This document shows positions 1 to 10,869 of a stretch of DNA of 64,000 nucleotides, one piece after another. The notes under the pieces were generated by a model. The model had not been told where the DNA came from, ran no database searches, and was given only the letters and a program-made list of their open reading frames with translations. Source of the stretch: Coniferiporia sulphurascens (taxonomy: Eukaryota > Basidiomycota > Agaricomycetes > Hymenochaetales > Hymenochaetaceae); assembly GCA_002794785.1 (NCBI GenBank), contig NBBA01000007.1:1922001-1986000 (forward strand), written 5' to 3'. Made by a program: the position numbers and the translations under genes. Position 1 is the first letter of the stretch. Every line of letters begins with the position of its first letter.

Positions 1-789
1 CGAAATTTAAAGCTCAAAAAATATAACTTTCCGAGCGTTTGTTCCCACTTCAAGTTTCATGATCGTAACGATTGCGATTGCGATTGATATACTTGGTGCA
101 TGGTGGGTGGACCCCGGGCTTGAAGAAAGTAGAACTCTCTGTTAGGCTATGGCCGAACCCACAGGAAGTAAGACTTTTTCCTGTATGATCCGCGACAGAT
201 GGCACTTATCATATTTGTATTTATTTTTTCATATTCATAGTGGAACGGAGCTTGTCGCCTCTAAGATGGGTCAATCAATCAGTTAATTAATGATTATGTG
301 TCGATAATATAATGATTGTGAATCGATATTCCATCGTGTGACTCAGATTGCTAATGATTGTGACAGGCTCAAGGTATAAATCACGAAGATCATTATAAAC
401 ACCGCTTTGGCTAGGTAATCAGCGGCTGATTATGCTGAGACTAAATTTAGAATTTCAGCTTCGATGTTGGAAAAAGCACCCTACTCAAGGAGCGAAAGCA
501 AATGCTGAAAATCGTGAGGGGAATCACCCGAAAGAGTGTTGATGTGTTACACGTAGGGAATAACTGTACAACATGCAGTTGCCTGAAAAAAGTCGGCGGC
601 GCTTCACACTCTTGCTGGATTTTTTTACCTATATCTTTCCTCGCCTCCTCCTTAATCTTTATTGCCCTGTGTCCTCCTTTCTACGCCCTTCAGCCTACTC
701 TCCAACTTCCCTTTCTCTGACACGCAATCCTATTTTTCATGCTTTTGGAATCCATTGGTTAGCGAGACAATACTGGTCGTATCTCTCGC
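1..789. other. No gene recognised
   Basis: AT-rich sequence with a short run of GATTGC-type repeats near base 70-90 and only short, unconvincing reading frames. No domain, RNA gene or repeat boundary is visible before the zinc-finger remnant that follows. Confidence 0.5.
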
Positions 790-1180
790 TTTTTCCTTTA
801 CATCCACACATTAGACCTGGGACCAAACATTGTATGCTTCGCTAGAATGTGGAGGGTCATGTTCTATCCCTAAACCTGTGTTGCACCTGGACTATGTTCC
901 CCGACGCACCACTCAGGGTAAGGTCCACTGGACCCGTACAGTCGTTGAGGCCCACGGTCCAGATGTGTCAGTGACTGAAATGCAGGAACGTAATATGACG
1001 CGCCACATATTCGACAAGCACACAATGGTGATTGCTGGTCCCAGGTCTACTGTGTGAATGTGAGGGAGAACAGAAGAAACTTCCATGACGATAACCGACA
1101 CATGGATTCCGAAAAGCATTAAAACAAGAATACTTTCTGGGAGAGGAAACACTTAGGTGGGGGCGCCGAAGAGCGGCAGA
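790..1180 (+). pseudogene. Zinc-finger family pseudogene E (plus strand)
   Basis: The frame from about 940 to 1020 reads HGPDVSVTEMQERNMTRHIF, a close match to the second zinc finger of gene A at 9.5 kb (HGPNVDRIQERNMLRHIF). After the second histidine the frame breaks: the continuation matching finger three (LLCECEGEQKK, near 1050) lies in another frame and runs into stops. Finger one and the N-terminal part are not recognisable. This is the only copy of the family in the window that looks like a single remnant on the plus strand. Its 3' side is followed by a dispersed repeat also found near other broken family members. Confidence 0.75.
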
Positions 1181-1299
1181 GGTGAAGAGTCGACCAAGGG
1201 ACTAAAGCGCCTCCAAAGAGACTCGATCCTTGCTCAGATAATGGGTGTGCCCTTGCGTAGTATTCATCAGGCCTAATAAAGATCAGAAGAAGTGAGAAA

Positions 1300-1770
1300 A
1301 TGACTCAGGTGAGGAGGGATCTTGAGTACAAAAGCCTTGGGCCCTGTAGCTGCCCCACCTGCCAAGCAGAAATGGTTTGAGCCGGGGGCATAAGAACCTC
1401 CTGTGAGGTCACTGGACACCGACTGATTAGGGATGGTTGTGGTATATGGGCATTGCGATATATTAGTGAATAGATACTAGCTGGGCGAGGTCGCGGCGAA
1501 AATAAATAACGAATTCTATACGATGGTCTACTTGATCGCCGTTTGGTCAATACACTCGTCTATTTATACTGTATCTACAAAGGTTTGAAAAATCGATGAG
1601 CCTCCACTGCGCGACAGCGCGATTACAAAGTATTGGTGAGTATGTGGGAGAAAGAGGCAAAAGAACTAATATTTGATGGAAGCTGAGGGCTCGTAGTAAC
1701 AGTGGCTCATGAGTATGCGCCTTCGGGCGTGGGAGGCTCATGCGATCCTCGCCAGCTTTTCTTCCCACGC
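1300..1770 (+). repeat. Dispersed repeat R, copy 1
   Basis: Shares ordered blocks with 32.80-33.37 kb, 22.19-22.47 kb and, inverted, 20.64-20.98 kb. The blocks are a TATTTATACTGTATCTACAA segment, then ATCGATGAGCC near a CGACAGCGCG-type motif, then AGTGGCTCATGA followed by a palindromic GTGAGCCAC-type partner and a GCGCCTTCG segment. Copy 1 and copy 4 also share about 200 bp on the 5' side. No coding capacity is seen. The family is unknown to me; it has internal dyads but no clear terminal repeat. Confidence 0.65.
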
Positions 1771-2217
1771 ATTTTCGTCAGCTTTCCTCGCACTTCATTT
1801 CGGAAGAAACAGTCAATTTAGGCTTCCACACCTAGGGCCCATGTAAGATATGGATCTTCTAGAAAATCGAAAACGCAATCTTCTATTTTTGTTTGTTTGT
1901 GTAGTTTCGACGGGGACAATTTTGACTTTACGCTCTGGCCTGAAGGTGGAAAGACGAGCGTGTTCCCAAGATTCACGGTAAGGGTCAAAATGACTCGGAG
2001 GAACTTCTGTATAGTAAGGGATATGGACGATGGTGAGAAGAATAGTAACAATTGCGAGTAAGTTGGGACTTCGCACTGTACTGTATGACGAGTATATCTG
2101 CACAGAAAATATGGGCACGTATATGGACAGAGTTGGAGGAATGCACGGTGTATTACTGGCTAGAAAGCATTGCTTTGAATGGGACAGAGGGACCAATAGT
2201 CACAAAGAGAAAGAAAC
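1771..2217. other. Downstream flank of the sugar transporter; no gene seen
   Basis: Only overlapping short frames with no recognisable motif. This stretch lies 3' of the minus-strand transporter and probably holds its 3' UTR; no polyadenylation signal could be assigned with confidence. Confidence 0.35.
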
Positions 2218-4259
2218 TCAAGGCAGATCACCTCCCGAATGTTTTTCGTCCACGTACTCGTTTTTCTCACCTCTCACCCCAAACTCACCAAACCTCTCCT
2301 TCCCGGAATCCGCGCTAATTTTCCATGCCGTGAACACATGTCCCTGCGCAAACACCTCCTCCACCTCCTCAAGCGTGTGCCCCATCGTCTCGGGAAAACA
2401 AAAGAAGATATGAACAAACGCCGCGAAGTTGAAGGTGCCAAAAATAAAATACGTCTTATACGCTATAGTGCTCAAACCAGGCGGTACAGCCCACGCAAGC
2501 GCAAAATTGAACAACCAATTAACAGCCGTGCTGAGCGAGACGGCTTTAGCGCGTACGCGCATCGGGAAGATCTCAGCTGGGTACACCCATGCGATGGGGC
2601 CCATTGCGATCGCATAGCTGCATACGGAGAGGTATGAACACACGATGATACTGCGCGTTACTGTTGAGTGTCCTGGAGCGATTAGCCATACCGGGGTGGA
2701 GGAGCCGCTGACGGTCCCCCATTCGCCGAAGCGCGCTTGAAGCCCGCCGACGAGGAAGAGCCAGAGCCCCATTAGAGCGGTGCCGGTGAGTAGCATTGGG
2801 CGTCGGCCCCATTTGTCAATGTATAGGATCGCAGGGACTGGGTGGGGCGGGAAGGTGTTTGGGATAGGACTTTGGAGAGGGCTAAGTGGAAGAGAAGAAC
2901 GTACTGGTGAAGACCACGTTGAGAACGTATTCGACCGAGTCGGCAATGAGGTTGCCGCGCCGGCCGGTCAGACCAGCACCTTGGAAGACGTAGACGACGT
3001 AGTACATCATGACAAGTATCCCTGAGAGTTGACTGTCAAAAAAGCGGGTTGCATTCTATCAGCTTCGGGCCAGGCATCCTTAGAATCTGCAGCACGGTAC
3101 CTCCACATTCTCAAGCTAGTGCCAAGCCCAACGCGGCGGAAAACACCAGGCTTGACAAGGTCCAAGTAACTCTTCGCGCCCTCTGTTCGCTCAAAATACA
3201 CCTGCTTTTTGATCTCCGCGAACTCGAGCTGTACCAGCTCGTTCTCAGGGTCGCCTTTCCCATGAAGGTCAGCAAGGATCTGCAGAGCCTCGTCTTCGCG
3301 CTCGTGATCGACAAGCCAGCGAGGGGACTCGGGGAACCAGCACATGCCGAGAGAAAGTGCGATGGCGGGTATCATCTGCAGTCCCCAAGGGATACGGAAG
3401 GACGCCTCGCCGTTGATGTACGAGCAGCCGAATTGGACGAAGTACTGGACGAGCATTCCCCAGGTGATAGACCATTGTTGGAGTGCGATCATCGAGCCTC
3501 GGATGGACGGTGTGGTGATCTCGGCTTGGTAGATGGGGACTGTGGTTGAGACGAGACCGACGGCAAGGCCTGATATGACGCGGCCGACGACGAGCATGCC
3601 CCGATTCTGGCGAACATGTGTGTCATACATCATGTCACTGAGCGGAATGTGCTTTGATCCAAGCGAACTAAACTCACCTGTGCGGCGCATTGAAGGATAC
3701 TTCCAACAATCCAGACGAGACCGGAGAGGATGATGACCATTTTGCGCCCGAACCGGTCCGCGAAATGGGATACTGCCAGTGATCCAACGAAGGACCCTGC
3801 AGGCATGGCGGCAACTATGGCACCCTGAGCATTGGATCCAGGCTATTTGCAAAGGTCAAATGGTAGCCAATAATGACTTGAGTAGGTCCAGATGTACTTA
3901 CGTGATTAAACACTTCAAAGTAAGCTTCATTCTATAAATTCAAAGTCAGGCGCTCGTTCAGAGATATCCCACTTGAATACTGACGTTCAAGACTCCAGAC
4001 ATGGACGTGATGTCCAGCCCGACCAGCCCTCCTCCGATGCATGCGAATGACCCGACGATGTACTACATAGGACAAGAAAGCGCTCTCGTCAGATCTCACT
4101 CTGTGGGACGGAACGAGTCCGAAATGATTCTGCGCACAGGGTTGGCTGCGATAGCGACACTGTACTATTTCATTCATATAAAGTTAAGACGTAAATATCA
4201 GTGGTTTTCCGTTACTGCAGAGTACGTAGCGTGAAGTATGTGCTTACACCTTTGCTCAT
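2218..4259 (-). CDS. MFS hexose transporter (sugar porter family)
   Basis: A twelve-helix plasma-membrane sugar:proton symporter by family. Seven frame-consistent exons can be drawn: 4259-4248, 4062-3985, 3931-3902, 3842-3678, 3606-3101, 3032-2905 and 2837-2218, giving about 512 residues, the usual length for fungal hexose transporters. Family signatures are in order: FACIGGGLVGLDITSMSGVL (helix 1), ADRFGRK (loop 2-3), GRVISGLAVGLVSTTVPIYQ (helix 4), PESPRWL (end of helix 6), MWSQLSGILVMMYYVVYVFQ (helix 7), DKWGRRPM (loop 8-9) and FPETMGHTLEEVEEVF (after helix 12). The tiny first exon (MSKG) is the weakest call because the following intron is about 185 bp. No frameshift or missing signature is seen, so the gene is likely functional. 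Substrate cannot be told from sequence. No pathway neighbours are apparent. Confidence 0.92.
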
Positions 4260-5167
4260 CGCTTGTGTCAGTCAGTAAGGGGTGCGACACTGCGAAATGT
4301 AAAGCCTAAATAAACCTAGCGACCAACAGTACTAGAAGACTTCAAAGTGTTGGAAAGAATGCCCTTTGTCGGCTTTTTATTATCATTATCGCCATGCTTC
4401 GTGCGACCAACCAGCTCCTTACGGAGTTTCGGTCATCTATCAGCTTCCCCTTCGCTGTCGTATGATCCAGCCTTTTGTCATTGTCAGCCACTGTGGCGGG
4501 TGAGGTGATTGCGGCGCGTCGTCCTGAATACGGAAGGGTTTGTACATGCTAATGTGTATACATGCAGATTTGTACTTCATGCGTGATACGCCGATGCTCC
4601 CTAAATAATTGCGGGAATTCCGGATAATCTTGACGGGCAATGCGTTCCTAAGAAAAGCTGGTAAGAAGGACCAAAAGTCTGGTATTCTCATTTTAGACAC
4701 AGACCTACAGGCGAGCAGAGCTATATTTGAAGCAAGGGGGTGCCTTTCTTTAACCCACGAGTCGTACAGAGCTATATGTGTATGAGAAAAAACTGCAACT
4801 TTTAGAGTCACTCAATCTCTGAGGCTCTGTTGGGGAGCCCCACTGATGGGTATATATAGAATTAGATATCGAAGCTCACATACAAGAGTGCCTCCGTAGA
4901 ATTTCTGCACCGCAGACGACGGCAAAGTTCAAGCTGTTTTCTGTGGAACACTTGACAAGACGCGTAACTCGATGGATATAGTTTCAAGGCGAAAGTTCAA
5001 AAGTATTCTCTTTTCAGAACGTCTCGGTAGCTTGAATGACGAAACTTTACCATCTTCCGGAAATCGTGTTATGGGAATGCAACTTGAAGAGGCCAGTTCA
5101 CGAGCGGCGACTTGGACAAACCCACCTGTGATCCATCACGGCTCATGGGGAATGTAACAGTGAAAAA
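4260..5167. other. Promoter side of the transporter; no gene recognised
   Basis: Upstream region of the minus-strand transporter. A minus frame at 4440-4811 and a plus frame at 4972-5157 have no recognisable domains and no supporting splice structure. Ends at the target-site copy of the LINE insertion. Confidence 0.4.
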
Positions 5168-5415
5168 TTGGTTCCACGTCACACCCGACCGGCCCACCTC
5201 AATCCTCCATCGCCTCGGGTTCCTCTCTTCTCCCACCTCAGAACTGCTCTTCCCCTTCTACACCCCCCCATGGCTTGCTCACCCCCCTTGCCACCCCTGC
5301 CTTCTCCTCCCCGATCCTGCTCCCATCTTGCACGACCCTGCTGCATGACACGCCCTTGCTGTTAGTAAATTGATGAAAATCGTGATTGCTGGATCAACGG
5401 ATTAGCAAGATCGAC

Positions 5416-6066
5416 ATGGCAAGACCCATAACTTTAATCAATACCAGGAATTTATGCCAATGCTGTAAAGATGCAGATCAAGTAGCATGGAAAGCGTTTA
5501 ACATTGCATGTGCAACAGTAGGACAGAATGCAGGATATGACAACTGTCAAATTACATTTGATCATACTACAAGGGAACAACAAGTGGCAGAAAGGCTAGA
5601 AGTAATAATCGAACATAGAGCAACTATGTTCTCATATCAATTGAATAGATATGTAATCAGTGCTTACACAAGAACCAAGATTTATAATCAGCCACATAAC
5701 GAATTATGTTATCAAAGGGCAGTTATTACATCAACCAATTATGCAGAAGCAGCACACCAAATAGTTCATACTATCAATAAACAACTACAAGAACAACTAT
5801 TCGCATACAAAGCCAACTTCATAGCCAAAGGACACACAACAGTAGATTGAAAGGGACCAAATCTAAGACAGGAGTTAGTACCAATAGATAAGGAGATTAT
5901 AATATGGTGGTTCAATGATGAACCTTTGTATAGAGTCACACCAGGATATAGCAGGATAACAAATATAAATGCTATAGGACCTGAAGCGCTCTTTATGCCA
6001 GTAGACAATAGAACACCAGAACGAACCCCTTTTAATGATATTATGGAAGGTATGACTCAATCTTAG
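5416..6066 (+). pseudogene. Reading frame inside LTR copy 1, one premature stop
   Basis: Runs from ATG at 5416 to TAG at 6064-6066 (216 codons) with a single internal stop, TGA at 5848-5850 (codon 145). Copy 2 has CGA at that codon and its own different stop at codon 125, so the frame appears to have been open in the parent element. The product has an N-terminal RPITLI-type start, a CQCC pair near residue 14 and a charged, helix-like middle. I recognise no domain. It may be a gag-like or accessory protein encoded in the LTR, or a captured gene. A change from CGA to TGA fits deamination at a methylated CpG. Confidence 0.6.
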
Positions 6067-6524
6067 TCTACGGTAATAAGTAACAAGCCACAACAAGATA
6101 AGATTAGAAGGCTAGCATAATCGCTGAGCCACACAAGTATATCTAAGCGTTCAGTTAAGAATAGCCGATGGAAGCAGGGCGATCAATTAGAAGATGCAAT
6201 TGATGGGAGCCAAGTATAGTGCATCGCACAGCAGAACCAATTAGGAAATAAAGAGAAGCATCATAGGTATAGTAGTATCTGAGAATGGTTACCTTAGGTA
6301 TTGTAATATATGACTCGATGGAAACTCAGGGAAGGTTCTGGCATAAGATAAAGATAGCACGGTAGGCTGTAGAACGTACCAGAATATATGACTGACTCAT
6401 AGGAAGCTAAGAATAGTAAATAGCATGTACAAGACTGTACCAGAATATTCCTATGACTTATAAATCAAGAGTAGTATGTTGTAGTATCTACCAGAACATA
6501 GTAAATAGTCTACAACATGTAGGG

Positions 6525-6531
6525 TATAAAA
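6525..6531 (+). promoter_or_regulatory. LTR TATA box (copy 1)
   Basis: TATAAAA in the context AGGGTATAAAAGCCC, about 180 bp before the 3' end of the LTR. It is conserved in copy 2 (61342-61348). By position it would start transcription of the parent retrotransposon, with the downstream 150-170 bp forming R and U5. Confidence 0.7.
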
Positions 6532-6708
6532 GCCCAATGTAAAATTGCGGTAAAAAGCAGTTTAATTCATCTCTTGTCTCTTACCACCATCATCAGCTCT
6601 AACACTCTAGCAAGTGAAGGGTATCAAGCCTACCCTGAACTAACTAGTATCATTGTGTGAATCTGTTATCACTTGTTTCTAACCCTTAATCAGGGAGTGA
6701 ATCTAACA

Positions 6709-7465
6709 CTTGCGTCCTCCATCACTGCTTGTCTAGCCACCCTTGCCACTGATCCAGCCAACCTCTTAGTCTACACTGACAGGTCCCGCCGCCTCCTTCG
6801 ACACTCCCCTGTCTCCATCTCTGCCTTCGCCATCCAGTACCATGGCTCCTACATGGACACGGGGCACTTTTACTACTCCCCCACCAGCTCCTCCTTCAAT
6901 GTGGAAATGTTCACCCTTGCCAAAGCCTTCCATAGAGCCTCACTCTTCCAGCTGCCCCCTTCCTCCTCCGCCATCCACCACATTTACTTCATCTCAGACT
7001 GCTCGCCAGCCCTCACCACCATTCTCTCCCTCCACCCTCATCCCACCCAATCCTCCTCCATACTCTTCCGCTCCTTCCTCAACCCTTTTCTTGCCTCCCA
7101 CCCCGATCATCACATCCATCTCCTCTGGTGCCCTGGTCACATGGGCATCCCTGGCAATGAATTTGCCAATCAACTCATGCGCCTCCCACCCTCTGGCCGC
7201 CCCTTCCTTTACTCCACCTACTCTGCCCTCCAGCAAGAAGGCCTGGCAGCAGCTTGCAACATGTGGTCCACCACGTACCTCACCACCAACTCCTGCTCCC
7301 GCTCCCTCGCCTCCATCGCCCTACCCCACCCACCCTCCACCATCCTCACTTCCACCCTTCACGACAATGTCCTGCATGCCATCCAGACTCGCCTCATGCA
7401 AACTGTCCTTGGCCACAGCCACTTCAGGGACTACTACCACCGCTTTTTACCTGACATGCTGGTTG
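6709..7465 (+). pseudogene. LINE RNase H domain
   Basis: The frame shows the RNase H signature of non-LTR retrotransposons: LLVYTDRSRR (first catalytic Asp), a Glu in FNVEMFTLAKA (second acidic position), YFISDCSPAL (third Asp) and LLWCPGHMGIPGNEFANQL (His/Asn block just before the usual last Asp, here N). It is continuous with the sequence before LTR copy 1, but that part has an in-frame TGA at 5346-5348. It is interrupted at 7465 by the short LTR. The catalytic residues are partly changed and the frame is broken, so this is a fossil. Confidence 0.85.
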
Positions 7466-8022
7466 TGTTAAGCTCAACAGTTACGCGGTGATTGATGTCG
7501 GGGCTTCCTGATCGTCAGAACTGATGGTACGGCAACGGGGCTTCCTAGATGTTGTAAGTCGAGGGTGATCAGCGAAGGGGGCTTCCTGATCGGCGATGTG
7601 GACGCAGTAGGCTTCTTATAGCAAGTTGGGTTACAACGAAGCGACTAATGGCCAAGAGGCACACAGTAGACTGGTGGTAGCAGATAATGGGCTTGTATGA
7701 ACAAAGAGCACAAGCTTAGGACTTGTGCTATGTTACATGCTTATATGCTACTCTATGTGTTTACTACTGTAGCAGCCTGTGTAGGGTAGTTTACCAGACT
7801 ATGGAAGGTCATGGAAAACCCAAGGAATGCCTTGGTAATACAAGTAGGGCTATCAGTAAGCAAAGCATGTCATGATGGTGCAATAAGGCATCATCATGGC
7901 GTCTTATGGCGCAAGGCGAATAGGGATGAGTAATGCAGAGAAAAGGGGGAGTTGCGCTGACTGATGATGACGAATAGGAAGTGAGTCAGCGCATAAGAGG
8001 AAAGTAAGGGAAAGTTGTAACA
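7466..8022. mobile_element. Solo LTR, short family (557 bp)
   Basis: Starts TGTTAAG and ends TTGTAACA, and is flanked by the perfect 5-bp direct repeat GGTTG (7461-7465 and 8023-8027). It splits the LINE reading frame, which resumes immediately afterwards. Near its left end the motif GGGCTTCCT recurs at about 7501, 7538, 7578 and (degenerate) 7609, at 30-40 bp spacing. It carries no coding sequence and is unrelated to the long LTR family. Confidence 0.82.
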
Positions 8023-8455
8023 GGTTGCCTGCCCCTGCAGTGCTTCCCTGCAGACCTGCCCACACCTCCTCACCCACTGCCCTCTGCTCACCCCCACTAT
8101 GGGACCCCTCTTATGGGGGACACCCCTACTGCGCCCATCCCCCTGCTTGGCAGTAAACTTGGGCTGAATTGGCTCGTTGCCTTTCTGCACCAATGCTCTG
8201 CCTTCTCACGCCCCTCTTTACTTCAACCTCCTCTTCCCCCTGTTCTGCATGACTGCTTCCACCCTCCATAGACATGTTCCCTTGCCACCCACCTTGGCAG
8301 CTGCCCTCCCACAGTCCGACCTCAGATCCTTCTTTACCATGCCAGCTCCACTTCATACCACCCTCCACATGCCATCACAAATGCCCTAGATACATCGATT
8401 GGGTGACCACGTCTTGTAATATTCCTTTACTATAGTGGAATACAAATTGAGAATC
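8023..8455 (+). pseudogene. LINE C-terminal zinc-knuckle region and 3' UTR
   Basis: Directly after the LTR target duplication the LINE frame continues as CPCSASLQTCPHLLTHCPLL. This matches the C-x-C...QT..H.L..CP motif found after RNase H in fungal LINEs. A stop follows near 8166, then a second stretch of coding-like sequence to about 8388 and a short 3' tail before the poly-A at 8456-8469. Confidence 0.75.
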
Positions 8456-8511
8456 AAAAAAAAAAAAAATTTGGTTCCATGTGACGCAGCCAAACGGGTG
8501 ACATATCGTGA

Positions 8512-9103
8512 GTGGGGGCAACGCCCGCAAGAGTTTTGGGACCGGTTTGTAAGCTGACAAAAGATCGGCACTTTCTTTTTTTAGTAATTTGGGTGGCAAC
8601 AATTTCAGACAGCCATGCTCAAAGCAATCTGGCCCGTTTCACTTGATTTTTCCACAACTAAGAATTAATGGGTGCTGTTATTAGTCCCCTATAAATTTAT
8701 ACAGATTCTACAAAGTGCTGTATAAAAAAGAGGCTCAAACTGAGGGTTTTAGTGATAATCCTGACCTCCTAAGCTACAGAGCCACCGCAAATGTCACGTG
8801 TCACAACGTGACAAACATGCCCTACAGGACTGCATACATACAAATTTTTCAAAATGAGTTTTTGAGCTCAATACTGCCCCAATGAACGCGATTAAAAGTG
8901 CATTGGAATCGAAAAATCCGGCTTGAAGTCACCCTGGCCCCATGCAAAACGATTCCAATGCACTTTTAATCGCGTTCATTGGGGCAGTATTGAACTCAAA
9001 AACTCATTTTGAAAATTCTCTGATTTTGAGCAGTAAATTTTCCATTTATAGTAATGACATAAACAAGTACAATGTCCGACTTTTTTGGCAGGCGTTGCCC
9101 CCA
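8512..9103. mobile_element. Small inverted-repeat element with a long hairpin core
   Basis: GTGGGGGCAACGCC at 8512-8525 is repeated in perfect inverse at 9090-9103, and shorter similarity continues inward. The interior holds a long hairpin (8843-9018, separate entry). There is no reading frame of note, so a non-autonomous DNA element (MITE or foldback) is the simplest reading. No convincing target-site duplication was found, so the outer boundary is uncertain. It starts just 27 bp after the LINE's 3' target copy. Confidence 0.5.
8843..9018. repeat. Near-perfect 69-bp inverted repeat (hairpin)
   Basis: Arms 8843-8911 and 8950-9018 are inverse complements with only about two or three mismatches, separated by a 38-bp loop. 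A transcript would fold into a stem of about 69 bp. The near-perfect match implies recent origin or ongoing correction. Confidence 0.9.
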
Positions 9104-9467
9104 CGTCATCCAGGTCTCGTGCCTTGACGCGTCCGCGTTAGGTTTGCGTTGATCATCTCGGATACCTCACCTATCGATGTTCATGGGCCGATGGAACTTA
9201 TCGCAGAAGCCATCAGGCGTAGCCGAGAGAGTAATTTTAAGGATAAAAAGTCAACCGCTATGTACATAATCATTGCGACATATATTACAAGAGATATCCC
9301 GTGCTAAACAGGAATTACAACCATCGACAAAGTAAAACACTTAGGCTGTGAAGAACAAATATGCGGAAGAAAATACCGAGAAATGTGGGAGAGGGTTTTC
9401 GCTCGAGAAAGTGGTCCGGTATATCGCATGTTGGGAAAAATCTCATGCTGGTTATCTGAGCAAAGAT
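9104..9467. other. Spacer and 3' flank of zinc-finger gene A
   Basis: No gene seen. The sequence upstream of 9467 probably holds the 3' UTR of the minus-strand gene. Confidence 0.35.
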
Positions 9468-10869
9468 CTAGATGCGCCGACGGCGCTTCTGGCCTCTGCT
9501 GGATCCTTCATCCCTATCCTCTTCCTCCTCCTCTTCCTCCTCCTCTTCCTCCTCCTTCTCCTCCTCCTCTCTAATCCTCTCCAGCTTTATCCTTAGCTTT
9601 TCTTCGTCAGGCAGTGCTTCCCAACTTCTGTGTCGGCTCGTACGTTCTACGTGACGACGAATACTGGCGGCATCTCTCCTTCCAACCCTACCCCCACATT
9701 CGCACACCAGACCAGGAACGACCGACGAGTGTTTGTCAAAAATGTGGCGGAGCATGTTCCGCTCTTGAATACGATCCACATTCGGGCCATGCTCCTCGAC
9801 ACAGTGCTGGCACGTAAAGTCCCCATCGCCAGCAGAGTCAAAATGCGCATTCAGGTGAGCACGCAAAGTACGCTCGTCCGTGGCGACTGACTCGCCACAA
9901 ACCTCATTTCCGTTCTTCAGCGAGAGGCAGGTAAAAGTAGGGAACTTCGGTACGAGTGCCTCCCTCATAAAGAGTGGATACTCTTTACATTTTCGACGTT
10001 TCCTCACAGGACTCGTGATGGAAGGAGTGACTTGCAGAATGGCATCGTTCCTAGGGACAGCAGCGATGGGATCCTCCATTAATGGAAGTTCTTCGGGCTC
10101 TTCATCAAAAGAAGTCCACGAAAACGCGGAGAAATACGTTGGATAATCGACGCGGTCGACAGGTGGAGCATCCTGGGATGTTCCAGTAAGAAGGGCCGGG
10201 CAGATTGCAACCACCTGTGGGGTAGAATCCGCGGACAACACCTCATCCATCGGGTGTATTCCGTCCTTTACTGGTGCGTAAATATCTTCGGAAGCAAGAG
10301 AGGAGGACTCGGTACGAGTATCAAGTAGAACATTTGGGGATGCATGGTACGGTGTGCTACGGTTTAGTGTGATTAATTAGCATTAGAGTTTCATTGCATG
10401 AAGGGGAACACGCACAGTGTGGCACACTCAACGTTCGGGACCATCCTACGTGTACATTAGATTATATAAACCACTGCTGTAAGGAATGAAAGGAAGAAAC
10501 ATACCTAGAAAACGTATTAGCATCTGAGTGATTGTCGGTGGTCGGGTGATACCCAAGTTCCAATCTAAGTATAAGTAGTCTTGGTTAAGCATAAGCAGGG
10601 ATACCTCATAGCCACAATACATACTGATCACCGCTCGTCGCTAAAGGCCCATCCTCAGACGAGATTGTGGTGGATGTGCCACATGCACCCGCAGCAAAAT
10701 ACGAAGGAAAAGCTGATTTCGGAAGAGGCTTCTCGACGGAACTCTTGCCTACTACCTCAGGTAATGGTATCGTGAAGTCGTCGGCTTCATAAAGTATGGA
10801 GTCGTACTCTTTTGCATCGTATGGGGCGGGCACGTTGGCGAAGTCTCGCTGGAGTGGTTGTCGCGACAT
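9468..10869 (-). CDS. Atypical three-zinc-finger protein A
   Basis: Two frame-compatible exons: 10869-10625 (MSRQPLQRDF...) and 10356-9468, giving about 377 residues; the intron between them (268 bp) is long and could hide more exons. The N-terminal two thirds is low-complexity and acidic, with a basic VRKRRK patch. The fingers follow: finger 1 is C-x9-C-x13-H-x3-H (TCLSLKNGNEVC...HLNAH), finger 2 is C-x2-C-x18-H-x4-H (CQHC...HIFDKH) and finger 3 is C-x-C-x14-H-x6-H (CECGG...HVERTSRH). A glutamate tract of about 20 residues and a basic KRRRR end close the protein. Probably nuclear and nucleic-acid binding, by inference from the fingers and basic patches. It is the first of four largely open family members here. 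Confidence 0.75.

Larger units (their letters stand above)
5360..6708 (+). mobile_element. Solo LTR, long family (copy 1)
   Basis: Begins TGTTAG and ends CTAACA, and is flanked by the 5-bp direct repeat CTTGC (5355-5359 and 6709-6713). A nearly identical copy lies at 60176-61525 with a different flanking duplication, so the ends are set by two independent insertions. A TATA box sits about 180 bp before the 3' end, as expected for a U3-R-U5 arrangement. No gag, pol or second LTR is adjacent, so this is a recombination remnant. Unusually, the U3 part contains a 216-codon reading frame (separate entry). It is inserted in the older LINE. Confidence 0.88.
5168..8485 (+). mobile_element. 5'-truncated LINE with RNase H, nested by two solo LTRs
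   Basis: A LINE 3' portion is spread over 5183-5359, 6709-7465 and 8023-8455, followed by 14 A's (8456-8469). The segment is bracketed by an imperfect 15-bp direct repeat: TTGGTTCCACGTCAC at 5168-5182 and TTGGTTCCATGTGAC at 8471-8485 (13 of 15 identical). That is the expected signature of target-primed insertion of a 5'-truncated element. The interruptions are two LTRs, each with its own 5-bp duplication, so they landed after the LINE. The reading frame of the RNase H part has stops, so the element is dead. Strand is set by the coding sense and the 3' poly-A tail. Confidence 0.85.

Noticed and set aside
5386..5415. Earlier start codon for the LTR reading frame
   Set aside because: The frame extends upstream only through a TTG; the first ATG is 5416 and corresponds to 60232 in copy 2.
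6842..7471. Pro/Ser-rich overlapping frame over the RNase H region
   Set aside because: It is a shadow frame caused by the C-rich sense strand; the RNase H motifs are in the other plus frame.
8727..8786. tRNA-like or SINE head on the minus strand (TAGCTTAGGAGG as A box, GTTTGAGCC as B box)
   Set aside because: The A and B boxes are about nine bases too close for a tRNA and no cloverleaf could be folded by eye; at best a very degenerate SINE remnant.
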